Below are positions 1 through 9,115 of a stretch of 64,000 bases of DNA, piece after piece. The notes beneath the pieces were generated by a model. The model was not told the origin of the DNA and ran no database searches. It was given only the letters and a program-made list of their open reading frames with translations. Both the position numbers and the translations under genes were made by a program. Numbering within the stretch: the first letter of the stretch is position 1; each line of letters starts with the position of its first letter. The stretch comes from Flavobacterium pectinovorum (GTDB lineage Bacteria; Bacteroidota; Bacteroidia; Flavobacteriales; Flavobacteriaceae): positions 186,001 through 250,000 of the forward strand of contig NZ_RCZH01000008.1 in NCBI RefSeq assembly GCF_006438875.1, read 5' to 3'.

Positions 1-2
1 AT

Positions 3-284
3 GTTTTACCAGTTCCAGAAAATGGAATGAAAAAATTCTACGCTTTTTTTAATAAAAATTATGTTGCTCCAAACAAAACAGAAAAGTTTCAGGGAAAACT
101 AAATATCATATTTGTAGTGGAAGAAGATGGCAGTTTAAGTAATTTCAACATACCTAAAAATACGCCAATAGCAATAGGAGAAGAAACTATTAGAGTTTTA
201 AAAATAGCTCCAAATTGGATTCCCGGAAAACTGAAAAATCGTATTGTTCGATCTTCTTATATTTTACCTATTACAATTAAATAA
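3..284 (+). CDS. TonB-like C-terminal domain protein, 5' end outside window
   Basis: Partial gene. The frame is open to the left edge: in-frame codons reading VLPVPENG precede the first ATG at 27, so the real start lies outside the window. The visible part resembles the C-terminal domain of Bacteroidetes energy-transducer TonB proteins (FVVEEDGSLSNF, then IRVLKIAPNWIPGKLKN). The same pattern ends the next gene, so the two look like tandem paralogues. The stop overlaps the ATG of the next gene by one base (TAATG), which indicates translational coupling. By family it would contact outer-membrane receptors from the periplasm. Which receptor is unknown. Confidence 0.7.
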   Translation, partial: VLPVPENGMKKFYAFFNKNYVAPNKTEKFQGKLNIIFVVEEDGSLSNFNIPKNTPIAIGEETIRVLKIAPNWIPGKLKNRIVRSSYILPITIK

Positions 285-1165
285 TGAATATAAAACAAAA
301 AATAACAATTCCTGAACCTTGTCATGAAAATTGGGATAAAATGACTCTAAAAGACAATGGACGTTTTTGTCTGAGCTGTTCTAAAACTGTTGTAGATTTT
401 ACAACTAAGCTACCAGATGAAATTCAACAATTTTTCACTCAAAATCAAAACCAGAATATCTGCGGAAGGTTCAAAAAATCTCAATTAGACACGATAACAA
501 TTCAGATTCCAAGTAAGATTTTATATTCGCAAACACATTATCATAAAATGTTTTTATTGGCATTGTTTATTGCTATGGGAACAACTTTGTTTAGTTGTCA
601 GGACAAAAACGGAAGTAAGCAAAAAATTGATAAAGTTGAAGTTGTTAAAAAAATTCCAACACAACATAGAACTGTTGGAGAGGTTAGCCTAAGAAACAAT
701 AATTCAAATGATACTCTTTTACCGCCTCCGCCTCCGCCAAAAATTGATCAGGTAAAATTTGTAAAAGAAAAAGTAGAAATAAAAAAAACAAAAAAATTAA
801 AATCTAAAACAAATAATTCTGGCGAAACAACAAAGCAGAATACTAATGACGATGTTGTTTATAATGGAGGTGTTGCAATTGAAGCAAATGCAGAATTTCC
901 AGGTGGAATTGATAATTTCTACACTTTCTTTGGAAAAGAATATAAAAGGCCCGAAAACTCAGAAACAGCCAATTTTAAAATTAGGCTTTCTTTTGCAGTA
1001 GAAAAAAACGGATCTATAACTTATCTTCAATCCGAACCTGCAATCGATGAGCCTATTGAAAAAGAAATTATTAGGGTTTTCAGTTTATGTCCAAAGTGGC
1101 AATCCGGAGCAACTAATGGTAAAAAAGTAAGAAGATTATATTCTTTACCAATCGTATTACAATAA
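284..1165 (+). CDS. TonB-family protein with N-terminal cysteine motif
   Basis: 293 aa. Residues 1-70 carry a Cys-containing cytoplasmic module seen in Bacteroidetes TonB-like proteins: EPCHENWDKMT, GRFCLSCSKTVVDFT, ICGRF. A membrane segment follows near residues 88-105 (MFLLALFIAMGTTLFSC), then a Lys/Pro-rich linker (LLPPPPPPK) that would span the periplasm. The C-terminal 90 residues are TonB-like (AEFPGGIDNFYTFFGKEY, LCPKWQSGATNGKKVRR). Start is fixed by the one-base overlap with the upstream paralogue. Likely role: energising an outer-membrane receptor or a related sensing function. The four N-terminal Cys (CHEN, CLSC, ICGRF) could bind metal; that is inference. Confidence 0.7.
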   Translation: MNIKQKITIPEPCHENWDKMTLKDNGRFCLSCSKTVVDFTTKLPDEIQQFFTQNQNQNICGRFKKSQLDTITIQIPSKILYSQTHYHKMFLLALFIAMGTTLFSCQDKNGSKQKIDKVEVVKKIPTQHRTVGEVSLRNNNSNDTLLPPPPPPKIDQVKFVKEKVEIKKTKKLKSKTNNSGETTKQNTNDDVVYNGGVAIEANAEFPGGIDNFYTFFGKEYKRPENSETANFKIRLSFAVEKNGSITYLQSEPAIDEPIEKEIIRVFSLCPKWQSGATNGKKVRRLYSLPIVLQ

Positions 1166-1232
1166 AGATTGTCTTAAACTAATATCACAATAAAATTAAA
1201 TTTAAAACCGTAAATTTGCTTTTTACCTTACA

Positions 1233-3020
1233 ATGAAAAGCAATCTACTTTCAAACATATACAATCCTGCTGATTTACGCACACTTTCTGAAGCGCAACT
1301 TCCTGAAATTGCACAAGAATTACGTCAATTTATTATTGATGTTGTTTCTGTAAAAGAAGGACATTTGGGTGCCAGTTTAGGCGTAATTGAATTGACTATT
1401 GCTTTGCATTATGTCTTCAATACTCCCGAAGATTTATTGGTTTGGGATGTTGGTCATCAAGCTTATGGACATAAAATCCTGACAGAAAGAAGAGAAATTT
1501 TTCACACCAACAGACAAATTGGAGGTATTTCGGGTTTTCCTAAAAGAAGCGAAAGTATTTACGATACTTTTGGTGTTGGTCACTCCTCTACTTCTATTTC
1601 GGCCGCTTTGGGAATGGCAATTGCTTCTAATTTAAAAGGTGACTTCAACAAACAACATATTGCTGTTATTGGTGATGCTTCTATTGCATCCGGAATGGCT
1701 TTTGAAGGCTTGAATCATGCAGGAGTTACAGATGCGAATTTGCTGGTTATTCTGAATGACAATGCTATCGGGATTGATCCTAGCGTTGGCGCACTCAAAA
1801 AATATCTTACTGCTGTAAAAGAAGGAAAAAATCCGAAGAAGAATAACATGATTAAGTCTCTGAATTTCGATTATTCGGGACCAATTGACGGACATGATCT
1901 TCCAACTTTAATCAAAGAATTAAATCGATTAAAAAATATAAAAGGTCCTAAATTCCTTCATATTGTTACTACAAAAGGAAAAGGCCTGCAACAAGCCGAA
2001 GAAAATCAGGTAAAATATCACGCACCTGGAAAATTTGATGCTTCAACGGGAGAAATTATTTTAAAATCTGAAGAAAATCTTCCTCCAAAATTTCAGGATG
2101 TTTTTGGTTTAACCATTTTGGATTTAGCCAAAAAGAACGAAAAAATTGTTGGTATTACGCCTGCAATGCCATCCGGAAGTTCTCTAAAGTTTATGATGGA
2201 CGAAATTCCGGAACGTGCTTTTGATGTAGGGATTGCAGAGCAACATGCCGTAACGCTTGCTGCCGGAATGGCAACTCAGGGAATGATTGTGTATTGCAAT
2301 ATTTATTCGACTTTTTTACAGCGCGCCTACGATCAGGTTATTCATGATGTGGCGTTGCAAAACTTACCGGTTATTTTCTGTTTAGACCGTGCCGGTTTGG
2401 TTGGTGAAGACGGTGCAACACATCACGGCATTTTTGATATTGCTTATTTAAGAACGATTCCGAACCTGATAATTTATGCGCCAATTGACGAAATTGCGCT
2501 TCAAAACATTTTATTTACGGCACAATTAGGCTTAAATCATCCCATCGCAATTCGATATCCGCGTGGTCGAGGTGTTTTACCAAACTGGGAAGTAGAAAAT
2601 TTCGGACAATATGAAAAAATTAATATAGGACAGGCTAGCACATTAAAATCCGGAACAAAAACGGCAGTTTTATCAACCGGAACTATCGGAAATAATGTGA
2701 TATTTGCTATTGAAGAATTGAGTAATCCTGAAACAATTGCACATTATGACTTTCCATTTATTAAACCATTAGATATTAAATTGTTACATGATATTTTTTC
2801 TTCTTTTGAACGAATAATTACCATCGAAGACGGTGCCATAAGCGGTGGTTTTGGAACTGCAATTTTGGAGTTTTCGGCAGCAAATAATTACAAAAATAAT
2901 ATTGAAATTTTGGGTATTCCTGACGTGTTTATTGAGCATGGAACGGTAAGTCAATTACAACAATTGTGTAAAATTGACGTTAAAAGTTTGGTAAATCTTT
3001 TTTCAAACGCCACAAAATAA
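1233..3020 (+). CDS. dxs: 1-deoxy-D-xylulose-5-phosphate synthase
   Basis: 595 aa. Condenses pyruvate and glyceraldehyde 3-phosphate, the first step of the MEP isoprenoid pathway; thiamine diphosphate and Mg dependent, cytoplasmic. Visible signatures: DVGHQAYGHK near residue 72, FGVGHSSTSISAALGMA near 123, the TPP motif starting GDASIASG at about 147 and ending ILNDN, the pyrimidine-domain EQHAVTLAAGMA, and DRAGLVGEDGATHHG. The TPP motif reads GDA where most relatives have GDG. It is somewhat shorter than the ~620-640 aa enterobacterial enzyme, as is common in Flavobacteria. A -7 element TAAATTTG at 1211-1218 lies 14 bp before the ATG, so it has its own promoter. Confidence 0.95.
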   Translation: MKSNLLSNIYNPADLRTLSEAQLPEIAQELRQFIIDVVSVKEGHLGASLGVIELTIALHYVFNTPEDLLVWDVGHQAYGHKILTERREIFHTNRQIGGISGFPKRSESIYDTFGVGHSSTSISAALGMAIASNLKGDFNKQHIAVIGDASIASGMAFEGLNHAGVTDANLLVILNDNAIGIDPSVGALKKYLTAVKEGKNPKKNNMIKSLNFDYSGPIDGHDLPTLIKELNRLKNIKGPKFLHIVTTKGKGLQQAEENQVKYHAPGKFDASTGEIILKSEENLPPKFQDVFGLTILDLAKKNEKIVGITPAMPSGSSLKFMMDEIPERAFDVGIAEQHAVTLAAGMATQGMIVYCNIYSTFLQRAYDQVIHDVALQNLPVIFCLDRAGLVGEDGATHHGIFDIAYLRTIPNLIIYAPIDEIALQNILFTAQLGLNHPIAIRYPRGRGVLPNWEVENFGQYEKINIGQASTLKSGTKTAVLSTGTIGNNVIFAIEELSNPETIAHYDFPFIKPLDIKLLHDIFSSFERIITIEDGAISGGFGTAILEFSAANNYKNNIEILGIPDVFIEHGTVSQLQQLCKIDVKSLVNLFSNATK

Positions 3021-3059
3021 TTATTTTGCACTGCCAAAAAGAAAATTAAAATCAACCTA

Positions 3060-4061
3060 ATGAAATTATTGCGTTCTACCCTTTTGCTTCTATTGCTATT
3101 GTGTACTTCAAATAACTTTGCTCAAATTATACAAACGACTTTAGACCCTAATCAATTACCACAACTTCCTTCAAACTGGACTAAAAAAAATCAAGTAGGT
3201 TTTGACATTTCAGAAATTGCTTTTGTAAATTGGAGCGCCGGGGGAACAAGTTCTGTTTCGGGTTTATTTAAAGGCGAATTTAACCGAACCTATCAAAAAG
3301 GAAATCATAAATGGGTAAATGAACTTATCGTAAAATATGGTTTAAACAAGCAAGACGGAATCGAACTTCGTAAAACGGATGATGCGATAATGCTGAACTC
3401 GACTTACGGTTTTAGAAAAGATACGATCTCAAATTGGTATTATTCTGCTAAATATAACTTCAATACGCAGTTTACAAATGGATATAATTATCCAAACAGA
3501 GATATTGCAATCTCCAAACCGTTTGCACCGGCTTATATCTTTTTAGGAGCCGGAGCTGAGAATTCTAACAAAAAGAAAAACAGAACTTTTTACTTCTCAC
3601 CAATAACTTTAAAAACAACCTTGGTTTTAGATCAGGATTTGGCTAATCAAGGATCTTTTGGTGTTAGAAAAGCAGTTTATGCAACTGATCCTATGGATCC
3701 TAATTCTCAAATTTTAATTAAAGAAGGACAAAAAATAAAAGCTGAGTTTGGTATTTTGTTAACAGGATACATGAAAAGCGAGATTTATAAAAACGTCTTT
3801 TACGAAAACAGATTAAGTTTATACACAGATTATCTCAATAAATTTGGGAATGTCGATGTCGATTACGATACTCGTCTCGATCTTGTTGTTAATGCTTATG
3901 TAAAAGCCAACATTGGCGTACATTTAGTTTATGATGATGATATCAAAACCAAAAAAGATGTTGTAGATCCAACTACAGGAACAACTTCGCAAGTAAACGA
4001 CGGACCAAGAACGCAGTTACGACAGGTTTTGGGCGTAGGTTTGGTTTATGCTTTTCAGTAG
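3060..4061 (+). CDS. DUF3078 outer-membrane beta-barrel protein
   Basis: 333 aa with a Sec signal peptide (LLRSTLLLLLLLCTSNNFAQ). The body matches the Bacteroidetes DUF3078 family as I recall it: GFDISEIAFVNWSAGGTSSV, then alternating aromatic beta strands and a C-terminus ending in an aromatic-rich strand (VLGVGLVYAFQ), typical of outer-membrane barrels. Function unknown. It starts 39 bp after dxs on the same strand and may be co-transcribed. A CCCGATGCTTCGGG palindrome lies downstream at 4150-4163. Confidence 0.8.
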   Translation: MKLLRSTLLLLLLLCTSNNFAQIIQTTLDPNQLPQLPSNWTKKNQVGFDISEIAFVNWSAGGTSSVSGLFKGEFNRTYQKGNHKWVNELIVKYGLNKQDGIELRKTDDAIMLNSTYGFRKDTISNWYYSAKYNFNTQFTNGYNYPNRDIAISKPFAPAYIFLGAGAENSNKKKNRTFYFSPITLKTTLVLDQDLANQGSFGVRKAVYATDPMDPNSQILIKEGQKIKAEFGILLTGYMKSEIYKNVFYENRLSLYTDYLNKFGNVDVDYDTRLDLVVNAYVKANIGVHLVYDDDIKTKKDVVDPTTGTTSQVNDGPRTQLRQVLGVGLVYAFQ

Positions 4062-4149
4062 AAAGATCTATGTTGGGTAAGTATTTTAACACATAGAAAC
4101 ATTAGAATTTTTAGCTTCAAAAAAAGGCGTTTCACTTTTTTAAATTCAT

Positions 4150-4163
4150 CCCGATGCTTCGGG
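4150..4163. repeat. Short CCCGA palindrome
   Basis: CCCGATGCTTCGGG. First of at least eight intergenic copies in the window with consensus CCCGAnGCnTCGGG or CCCGATnGCTATCGGG. Others are at 5834-5849, 23201-23216, 23545-23558, 24422-24437, 26585-26598, 32068-32081 and 39075-39088. All lie outside coding sequence. Confidence 0.8.
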
Positions 4164-4242
4164 ACTATGTGATAAGAAACTTGTTACTTTTTTGTATTCT
4201 TTCCAACACATAAAAACTATGTTTCTATGCGTTAGATTTTTT

Positions 4243-5589
4243 TTAATTACCTTTTCTACCGTTGATAGTTTCGAACAATTCCAGCGCGTTTCCATCTGTT
4301 AAAAGAGAAACGAAATGACAAATATGCAACAATCTCTCGTACAAATTAGTTTTGTCTAAATGATGCTTTTCAGGAAGCATTTTCAGAATCAATTTGTCAT
4401 AGTTTGAGGCTGTTCCTTCGTATTTATTATTAAAAGCAGTTATAAATTTATCCAGCAAAGTCTGAATGATTTGATACCCTACAATTTCTTTTTCTACAAC
4501 TTCACGGCTTTGATAAATTTTAGAAACGCTTAACTTGATAATATCATCCATTTGCGCTTTGTATTTGCTTTTATCCGTTAAGGCAAAAGGAAATTTTCCG
4601 GCAAGAATTGCTTCTTCATTTTCAACAAAAACATCAACGGCATCATTAATTAAAGCGCCAATTGCCAAAGCACGCAAATAGCTGATTCGGTCTTCTTTGG
4701 TTTCTAAAAGTTTATATTTAGAAACTCCAATATTATCTTTTACAAGTTTAATAAGATATTCTAGAGCATAATCCTCAGAAACTAAACCGAGATTTATTCC
4801 GTCTTCAAAATCAATAATAGTATAACAAATATCATCTGCCGCTTCTACTAAATAAGCTAACGGATGTCTTTCGAAACCAATATCATCTCCTGATTTATTG
4901 GCAATCATTCCCATATCTTTGGCAACTTCTTCAAAAAATGTTTTATCAGTCTGGAAGAAACCGTATTTTTTATCGGCAATATCATTTGTTGGCTTTTTCG
5001 GTAAACTTTCTTTCGGGTATTTCATGAAAGCTCCCAAAGTTGCGTATGAAATTCTAAGTCCGCCTTCGATTCCGGGGCGACTTGCTGAAAGCACTGAAAA
5101 TCCGTTTGCATTTCCTTCAAAATCAATTAAATCCTGCCATTGTTTAGCTTTTAATTGATCTTTATATTTTAATCCGTTTCCTATCGAAAAGTATTCTCCA
5201 ATCGCTTTTTCGCCAGAATGTCCAAAAGGAGGATTTCCTATATCATGCGCCAACGAAGCTGCTGCTACAATTGCACCAAAATCATTCAGATGATAACCGT
5301 GAACTTCTTTTAGATGCGGATATTTTTCGATAATCTTTTTTCCAACCAAACGCCCTAAAGAACGTCCCACAACCGAAACTTCTAAACTATGCGTTAATCT
5401 TGTGTGTACGAAATCTGTTTTTGAAAGCGGAATTACCTGTGTTTTATCCTGTAAAGATCTAAATGCTGCCGAAAAGATAATTCTATCATAATCAACCTCA
5501 AATCCTAATCGGGTATCATCTTGTTCTACACGTAATCTTTTGCTTGTGTCTCCTTGGCGTTTAAGTGATAAAAGTTGTTCCCAGTTCAT
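4243..5589 (-). CDS. dgt: Deoxyguanosinetriphosphate triphosphohydrolase-like protein
   Basis: 448 aa HD-superfamily enzyme that hydrolyses dGTP (or other dNTPs) to deoxynucleoside and triphosphate, in nucleotide-pool control. Signatures: FRSLQDKTQVIPL near residue 43, the first metal His in HTRLTHSLEVS near 62, and the HD motif LAHDIGNPPFGHSGE near 113. A distal AADDICYTIIDFEDG segment carries further metal ligands. Length fits the bacterial family. Start at MNWEQLLSLKRQGD fits the conserved N-terminus. Single gene; the 277 bp upstream holds an inverted repeat and a palindrome. Confidence 0.92.
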   Translation of the reverse strand: MNWEQLLSLKRQGDTSKRLRVEQDDTRLGFEVDYDRIIFSAAFRSLQDKTQVIPLSKTDFVHTRLTHSLEVSVVGRSLGRLVGKKIIEKYPHLKEVHGYHLNDFGAIVAAASLAHDIGNPPFGHSGEKAIGEYFSIGNGLKYKDQLKAKQWQDLIDFEGNANGFSVLSASRPGIEGGLRISYATLGAFMKYPKESLPKKPTNDIADKKYGFFQTDKTFFEEVAKDMGMIANKSGDDIGFERHPLAYLVEAADDICYTIIDFEDGINLGLVSEDYALEYLIKLVKDNIGVSKYKLLETKEDRISYLRALAIGALINDAVDVFVENEEAILAGKFPFALTDKSKYKAQMDDIIKLSVSKIYQSREVVEKEIVGYQIIQTLLDKFITAFNNKYEGTASNYDKLILKMLPEKHHLDKTNLYERLLHICHFVSLLTDGNALELFETINGRKGN

Positions 5590-5713
5590 TTTAATTGTAG
5601 ATTGTAGATTAACGATTTTAGATTTATGATCTAAATTGATGATTTAAGACTTCAAAAATACATTTTATTTTAGGATAATATTGAATAAAAATATGCCACA
5701 GATTAGTTTTTTT

Positions 5714-5786
5714 GCCACGAATTCCACAAATTAACACAAATCATTGGGCTTAAATTAATTCGTGAAAATTCGTGAAATTCGTGGCA
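5714..5786. repeat. Large inverted repeat (GCCACGAATT type)
   Basis: Left arm begins GCCACGAATT and the right arm ends AATTCGTGGC, with imperfect pairing between (CACAAATT against AATTCGTG). It sits between the converging 3' side of the Lrp gene and the dgt start region. A related element with GCCACAGAT arms lies at 16283-16346, and half-elements such as CACGAATTTCACGAA lie at 61163. Probably a mobile or slipped intergenic palindrome family. Confidence 0.6.
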
Positions 5787-5833
5787 AACAAATATTAACC
5801 ATCACTCATAAAAAATGATTATAAACTGTACAT

Positions 5834-5849
5834 CCCGATAGCTATCGGG
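5834..5849. repeat. CCCGATAGCTATCGGG palindrome
   Basis: Perfect 16-bp palindrome of the CCCGA family, 18 bp downstream of the Lrp-family gene stop. An identical copy is at 24422-24437. It could act as a weak terminator, but there is no T-tract. Confidence 0.7.
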
Positions 5850-5866
5850 AGTGGCAAAATATCATT

Positions 5867-6328
5867 TTAAAATTCTAATGCCGTACTATGTTTTATTTCT
5901 CCCATTACAAAAATACTGTTCGTATTTCCTATATTTTCGATAGTCGACAATTTATTCATTACAAAATCCTGATAACTGGACATATCCTGAACGAGTATTT
6001 TTAGCATAAAATCATAATCTCCCGCGATATTATAACATTCTATAATTTCAGGAAGCGCGACAATATCTTTCACAAAATTGCTTCCCACGTTTTTTGCATG
6101 TTCTTTTAGGCGAACATTACAAAAAACGGTCATTCCGCGATTCATTTTTTTTCGGTCTAATAAGGCAACATATTTAGTAATATATCCATCACGCTCCAAT
6201 CGTTTTATACGTTCATAAACGGGTGTAACGGTCAGGAATAATTTGCTTGCCAGATCTTTTGTGTTAATATTTGAGTTTTCCTGAAGGTGTTTTAAGATCT
6301 GTAAATCGGTATTATCTAGATTTTCCAT
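5867..6328 (-). CDS. Lrp/AsnC-family transcriptional regulator
   Basis: 153 aa. N-terminal winged HTH (LDNTDLQILKHLQENSNINT, then LASKLFLTVTPVYERIKRLE) and C-terminal RAM effector domain (GDYDFMLKILVQDMSSYQDF). Lrp-family proteins bind an amino acid in the RAM domain and assemble into octamers. The gene is divergent from metE with 157 bp between them, and a sequence close to the E. coli Lrp consensus lies at the metE start (6463-6477). I infer it controls metE, probably in response to methionine or a related amino acid. The effector cannot be read from sequence. Confidence 0.9.
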   Translation of the reverse strand: MENLDNTDLQILKHLQENSNINTKDLASKLFLTVTPVYERIKRLERDGYITKYVALLDRKKMNRGMTVFCNVRLKEHAKNVGSNFVKDIVALPEIIECYNIAGDYDFMLKILVQDMSSYQDFVMNKLSTIENIGNTNSIFVMGEIKHSTALEF

Positions 6329-6340
6329 AGTATTTTTTAC

Positions 6341-6374
6341 GGCAAAAATGCCTTTTAAAAGATTTTATCCGTAA
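6341..6374. promoter_or_regulatory. Dyads in lrp-metE intergenic region
   Basis: Just upstream of the regulator ATG lie a GGCA-AAAA-TGCC dyad (6341-6352) and a wider TTACGG (6337-6342) / CCGTAA (6369-6374) pair. They are plausible autoregulatory sites or a 5' UTR hairpin of the regulator. No direct match to the Lrp consensus. Confidence 0.35.
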
Positions 6375-6452
6375 TATAATCTTCATAAAACAAATTAAAC
6401 AAGACTATTTACTTAAATAATAGCCAAATATAAGTTTTAAAATCTAATACAA

Positions 6453-6460
6453 TAAATTTG
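6453..6460 (+). promoter_or_regulatory. metE promoter -7 element
   Basis: TAAATTTG, a perfect match to the Bacteroidetes -7 consensus TAnnTTTG. No clear TTTG is found at the -33 position, consistent with a promoter that depends on an activator or is weak. Predicted start of transcription near 6464, inside the dyad at 6461-6479. Confidence 0.6.
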
Positions 6461-6479
6461 TTCAGTAAAAAATACTGAA
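6461..6479. promoter_or_regulatory. Lrp-type operator at metE
   Basis: Perfect inverted repeat TTCAGTA-AAAAA-TACTGAA. Its inner 15 bp (6463-6477, CAGTAAAAAATACTG) match 13 of 15 positions of the E. coli Lrp consensus YAGHAWATTWTDCTR. Only the central TT differs. It covers the expected transcription start and ends 6 bp before the metE ATG, a position suited to repression by the adjacent Lrp-family protein. Confidence 0.65.
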
Positions 6480-6485
6480 TCAAAA

Positions 6486-8807
6486 ATGAAAACAAATAAT
6501 TTAGGTTACCCAAGAATTGGCAGCAACAGAGAATTAAAAAAAGCTTCGGAATTGTATTGGGCAGGAAAAATTTCTGTTGATGAACTTATCGAAACCGGAA
6601 AAGATATCCGTCGCAGAAACTGGCATTTACAATCAGAAGCCGGAGTAGATTTGATTCCGTCAAATGATTTTTCTTTTTATGATCAAGTGCTTGATTTGAC
6701 TTTGACTTTGGGCGCGATTCCAGAAAGATACCATGAACTTGCCAAAACAAATTCGGCTATAGATTTGTACTTTGCAATGGCAAGAGGAGCGCAAAAAGAC
6801 GGTCAGGATGTTGTGGCGATGGAAATGACAAAATGGTTTGATACCAATTATCATTATATTGTTCCTGAATTTACAAAGAATCAAAAATTTGAATTGTTTT
6901 CTGAAAAAATAATCGATGAGTTCAAGGAAGCAAACGCTTTAAACATTGCTACAAAACCAGTTTTAATTGGACCAATTTCTTATTTACTTTTAGGAAAAGA
7001 AAAAGAAGAAGGTTTTCACCGAATTGATCTTATTGACAAATTACTTCCGGTTTACTTGGAGATTTTCGAAAAATTACAAGCCGAAAATGTTGAATATATT
7101 CAGCTTGACGAACCTTTCTTAGCTTTAAATTTAACAGATAAAGAAAGAAACACCTTCACGGAAGTGTATAACGAAATCAACATTCGTTTCCCGAAAATCA
7201 AAATCATTCTGGCTAATTATTTTGATTGTTTTGGAGAAAACTTAGCAACAGCATTGGCTTTACCGGTTGATACTTTCCATTTAGATTTAGTGCGTTGTCC
7301 GTTGCAATTGGACGACATTTTAGAATCTGGAAAATTAAACGCAACAGTAAATCTTTCTTTGGGAGTTGTTGACGGAAGAAATATCTGGAAAAATGATTTC
7401 AAAAATTCTTTGGATCTGATCAAAAAAGCAACTGATGCTTTGGGAGAAAACAGAATTTTGGTTGCGCCGTCTTGTTCTTTAATTCACAGTCCTTGTGATT
7501 TAGATTTAGAAACAAACGACGATACTCTAACTCCGGAAATTAAACAATGGTTGGCTTTTGCAAAACAAAAAATCAACGAAATTGTACTTTTAAAACAATT
7601 TGCTTCAAATGAAGTTGACGTTAAAAACTCTGTTGATTATGAAAGAAACGTAATTGCAAATGATAATCGTAAAACTTCAAAATTGATTCATAATAATGAA
7701 GTAAAAACAAGAGTTGCCAATATTACTTCGGCTGATGATAAACGTAAAAGTACTTTTGCTATCCGAAGAAAAAGTCAAATTGAAGCCCTAAATCTTCCTT
7801 TATTTCCAACAACTACAATTGGATCTTTTCCTCAAACGGCTGAAGTGAGAAGCTGGAGAGCAAAATTCAAAAAAGGAGAATTAACTACGGAACAATACAA
7901 CGATTTAATCGAAAAAGAAACGGAAGCTACCATTCGTTTTCAGGAAGAAACCAGAATCGATGTTTTGGTTCACGGAGAATTTGAACGTAATGATATGGTC
8001 GAATATTTTGGAGAGCAATTGTCTGGTTTTACGTTTACAAAAAATGGATGGGTTCAAAGTTATGGTAGCCGTTGCGTAAAACCTCCGGTTATTTATGGTG
8101 ATGTTTCAAGACCAAACCCTATGACGGTAAAATGGTCAAAATATGCACAATCTCTGACTCCAAAATGGGTAAAAGGAATGCTTACCGGACCAGTTACTAT
8201 TTTGCAATGGTCGTTTGTTCGTAACGATCAGCCGCGTTCTGAGACTTGTACACAGATTGCTTTGGCGATTCGTGACGAAGTTGTGGATCTGGAAAAAGCA
8301 GGAATTAAAATCATTCAAATTGATGAACCTGCTATTCGCGAAGGATTGCCTTTAAGAAAAGAAGAATGGGCAAACTATTTGGATTGGGCTGTAAAAGCGT
8401 TCCGAATTTCGGCCAGTGGCGTTCATGATGACACACAAATTCATACGCATATGTGTTATAGCGAATTCAATGATATTATTCAGAATATTGCTGATATGGA
8501 TGCTGACGTTATCACGATTGAATGTTCGCGTTCGCAAATGGAGCTTTTGGATGCTTTTGCCAACTTTAAATATCCAAACGAGATTGGACCTGGAGTTTAT
8601 GACATTCACTCGCCTCGTGTTCCTTCAAGTGCCGAAATGGTTCGTTTGTTAGAAAAAGCTTCGGCAGTTATTCCGGTAGATCAATTATGGGTAAATCCGG
8701 ATTGTGGTTTGAAAACGCGTCATTGGGATGAAACCAAAAAGGCTTTAATCGAAATGGTTGCAGCAGCTCAAGAAATGAGAGCAGCCGTTGAAAGCCCTGT
8801 AAATTAA
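6486..8807 (+). CDS. metE: Cobalamin-independent methionine synthase
   Basis: 773 aa, full length. Transfers the methyl group of 5-methyltetrahydropteroyl-glutamate to homocysteine; cytoplasmic, zinc dependent. Starts with the conserved MKTNNLGYPRIGSNRELKKA. The catalytic C-terminal half has FPTTTIGSFPQTAEVR near 435, VHGEFERNDMVEYFGE, and zinc ligands in HMCYSE and NPDCGLKTR. The window also encodes the cobalamin-dependent MetH, so the organism can make methionine with or without B12. No B12 riboswitch precedes metE; control seems to be through the divergent Lrp-family gene. Confidence 0.97.
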   Translation: MKTNNLGYPRIGSNRELKKASELYWAGKISVDELIETGKDIRRRNWHLQSEAGVDLIPSNDFSFYDQVLDLTLTLGAIPERYHELAKTNSAIDLYFAMARGAQKDGQDVVAMEMTKWFDTNYHYIVPEFTKNQKFELFSEKIIDEFKEANALNIATKPVLIGPISYLLLGKEKEEGFHRIDLIDKLLPVYLEIFEKLQAENVEYIQLDEPFLALNLTDKERNTFTEVYNEINIRFPKIKIILANYFDCFGENLATALALPVDTFHLDLVRCPLQLDDILESGKLNATVNLSLGVVDGRNIWKNDFKNSLDLIKKATDALGENRILVAPSCSLIHSPCDLDLETNDDTLTPEIKQWLAFAKQKINEIVLLKQFASNEVDVKNSVDYERNVIANDNRKTSKLIHNNEVKTRVANITSADDKRKSTFAIRRKSQIEALNLPLFPTTTIGSFPQTAEVRSWRAKFKKGELTTEQYNDLIEKETEATIRFQEETRIDVLVHGEFERNDMVEYFGEQLSGFTFTKNGWVQSYGSRCVKPPVIYGDVSRPNPMTVKWSKYAQSLTPKWVKGMLTGPVTILQWSFVRNDQPRSETCTQIALAIRDEVVDLEKAGIKIIQIDEPAIREGLPLRKEEWANYLDWAVKAFRISASGVHDDTQIHTHMCYSEFNDIIQNIADMDADVITIECSRSQMELLDAFANFKYPNEIGPGVYDIHSPRVPSSAEMVRLLEKASAVIPVDQLWVNPDCGLKTRHWDETKKALIEMVAAAQEMRAAVESPVN

Positions 8808-8837
8808 CATTTTTAATTAGATTATATTTTGTTTTTT

Positions 8838-8912
8838 AGTGTCAACAAGTGGAGTCGAAATTCTTGTAGTTATGATTTCTTTCGACTTCACTACTGTTGG
8901 CATTTTTGTTTT
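8838..8912 (+). terminator. Long-stem terminator after metE
   Basis: Arms near TGTCAACAAGTGGAGTCGAAA and TTTCGACTTCACTACTGTTGGCA pair imperfectly and are followed by TTTTTGTTTTTAT. Probable metE terminator. The rest of 8808-9103 is AT-rich and shows nothing else I can name. Confidence 0.6.
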
Positions 8913-9103
8913 TATTTCATTACTCTCGTCCTTAATCATTAATGCTTTTTATAATTTGACTTTTTGATTATACTTGTCCGAAAAATTGTATTTTTGTTCA
9001 ACAAGCACTATTTAATAAGAGAATTTTATTAAATAATTTTATATGTATCCTACTGTATTCGATCTGTTTTTTACATTTCACGTCATATTATAGTGGTAAT
9101 TAT

Positions 9104-9111
9104 TATCTTTG
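9104..9111 (+). promoter_or_regulatory. -7 element TATCTTTG giving a leaderless mRNA
   Basis: A perfect TAnnTTTG ends only 4 bp before the ATG at 9116. In Bacteroidetes transcription starts a few bases after this box, so the message should be leaderless or nearly so. Confidence 0.5.
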
Positions 9112-9115
9112 AGCT

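Noticed and set aside
6330..6485. Riboswitch (SAM or B12) before metE
   Set aside because: The UTR after the -7 box is about 20 nt, too short for an aptamer, and no core motif is present. An Lrp operator fits instead.
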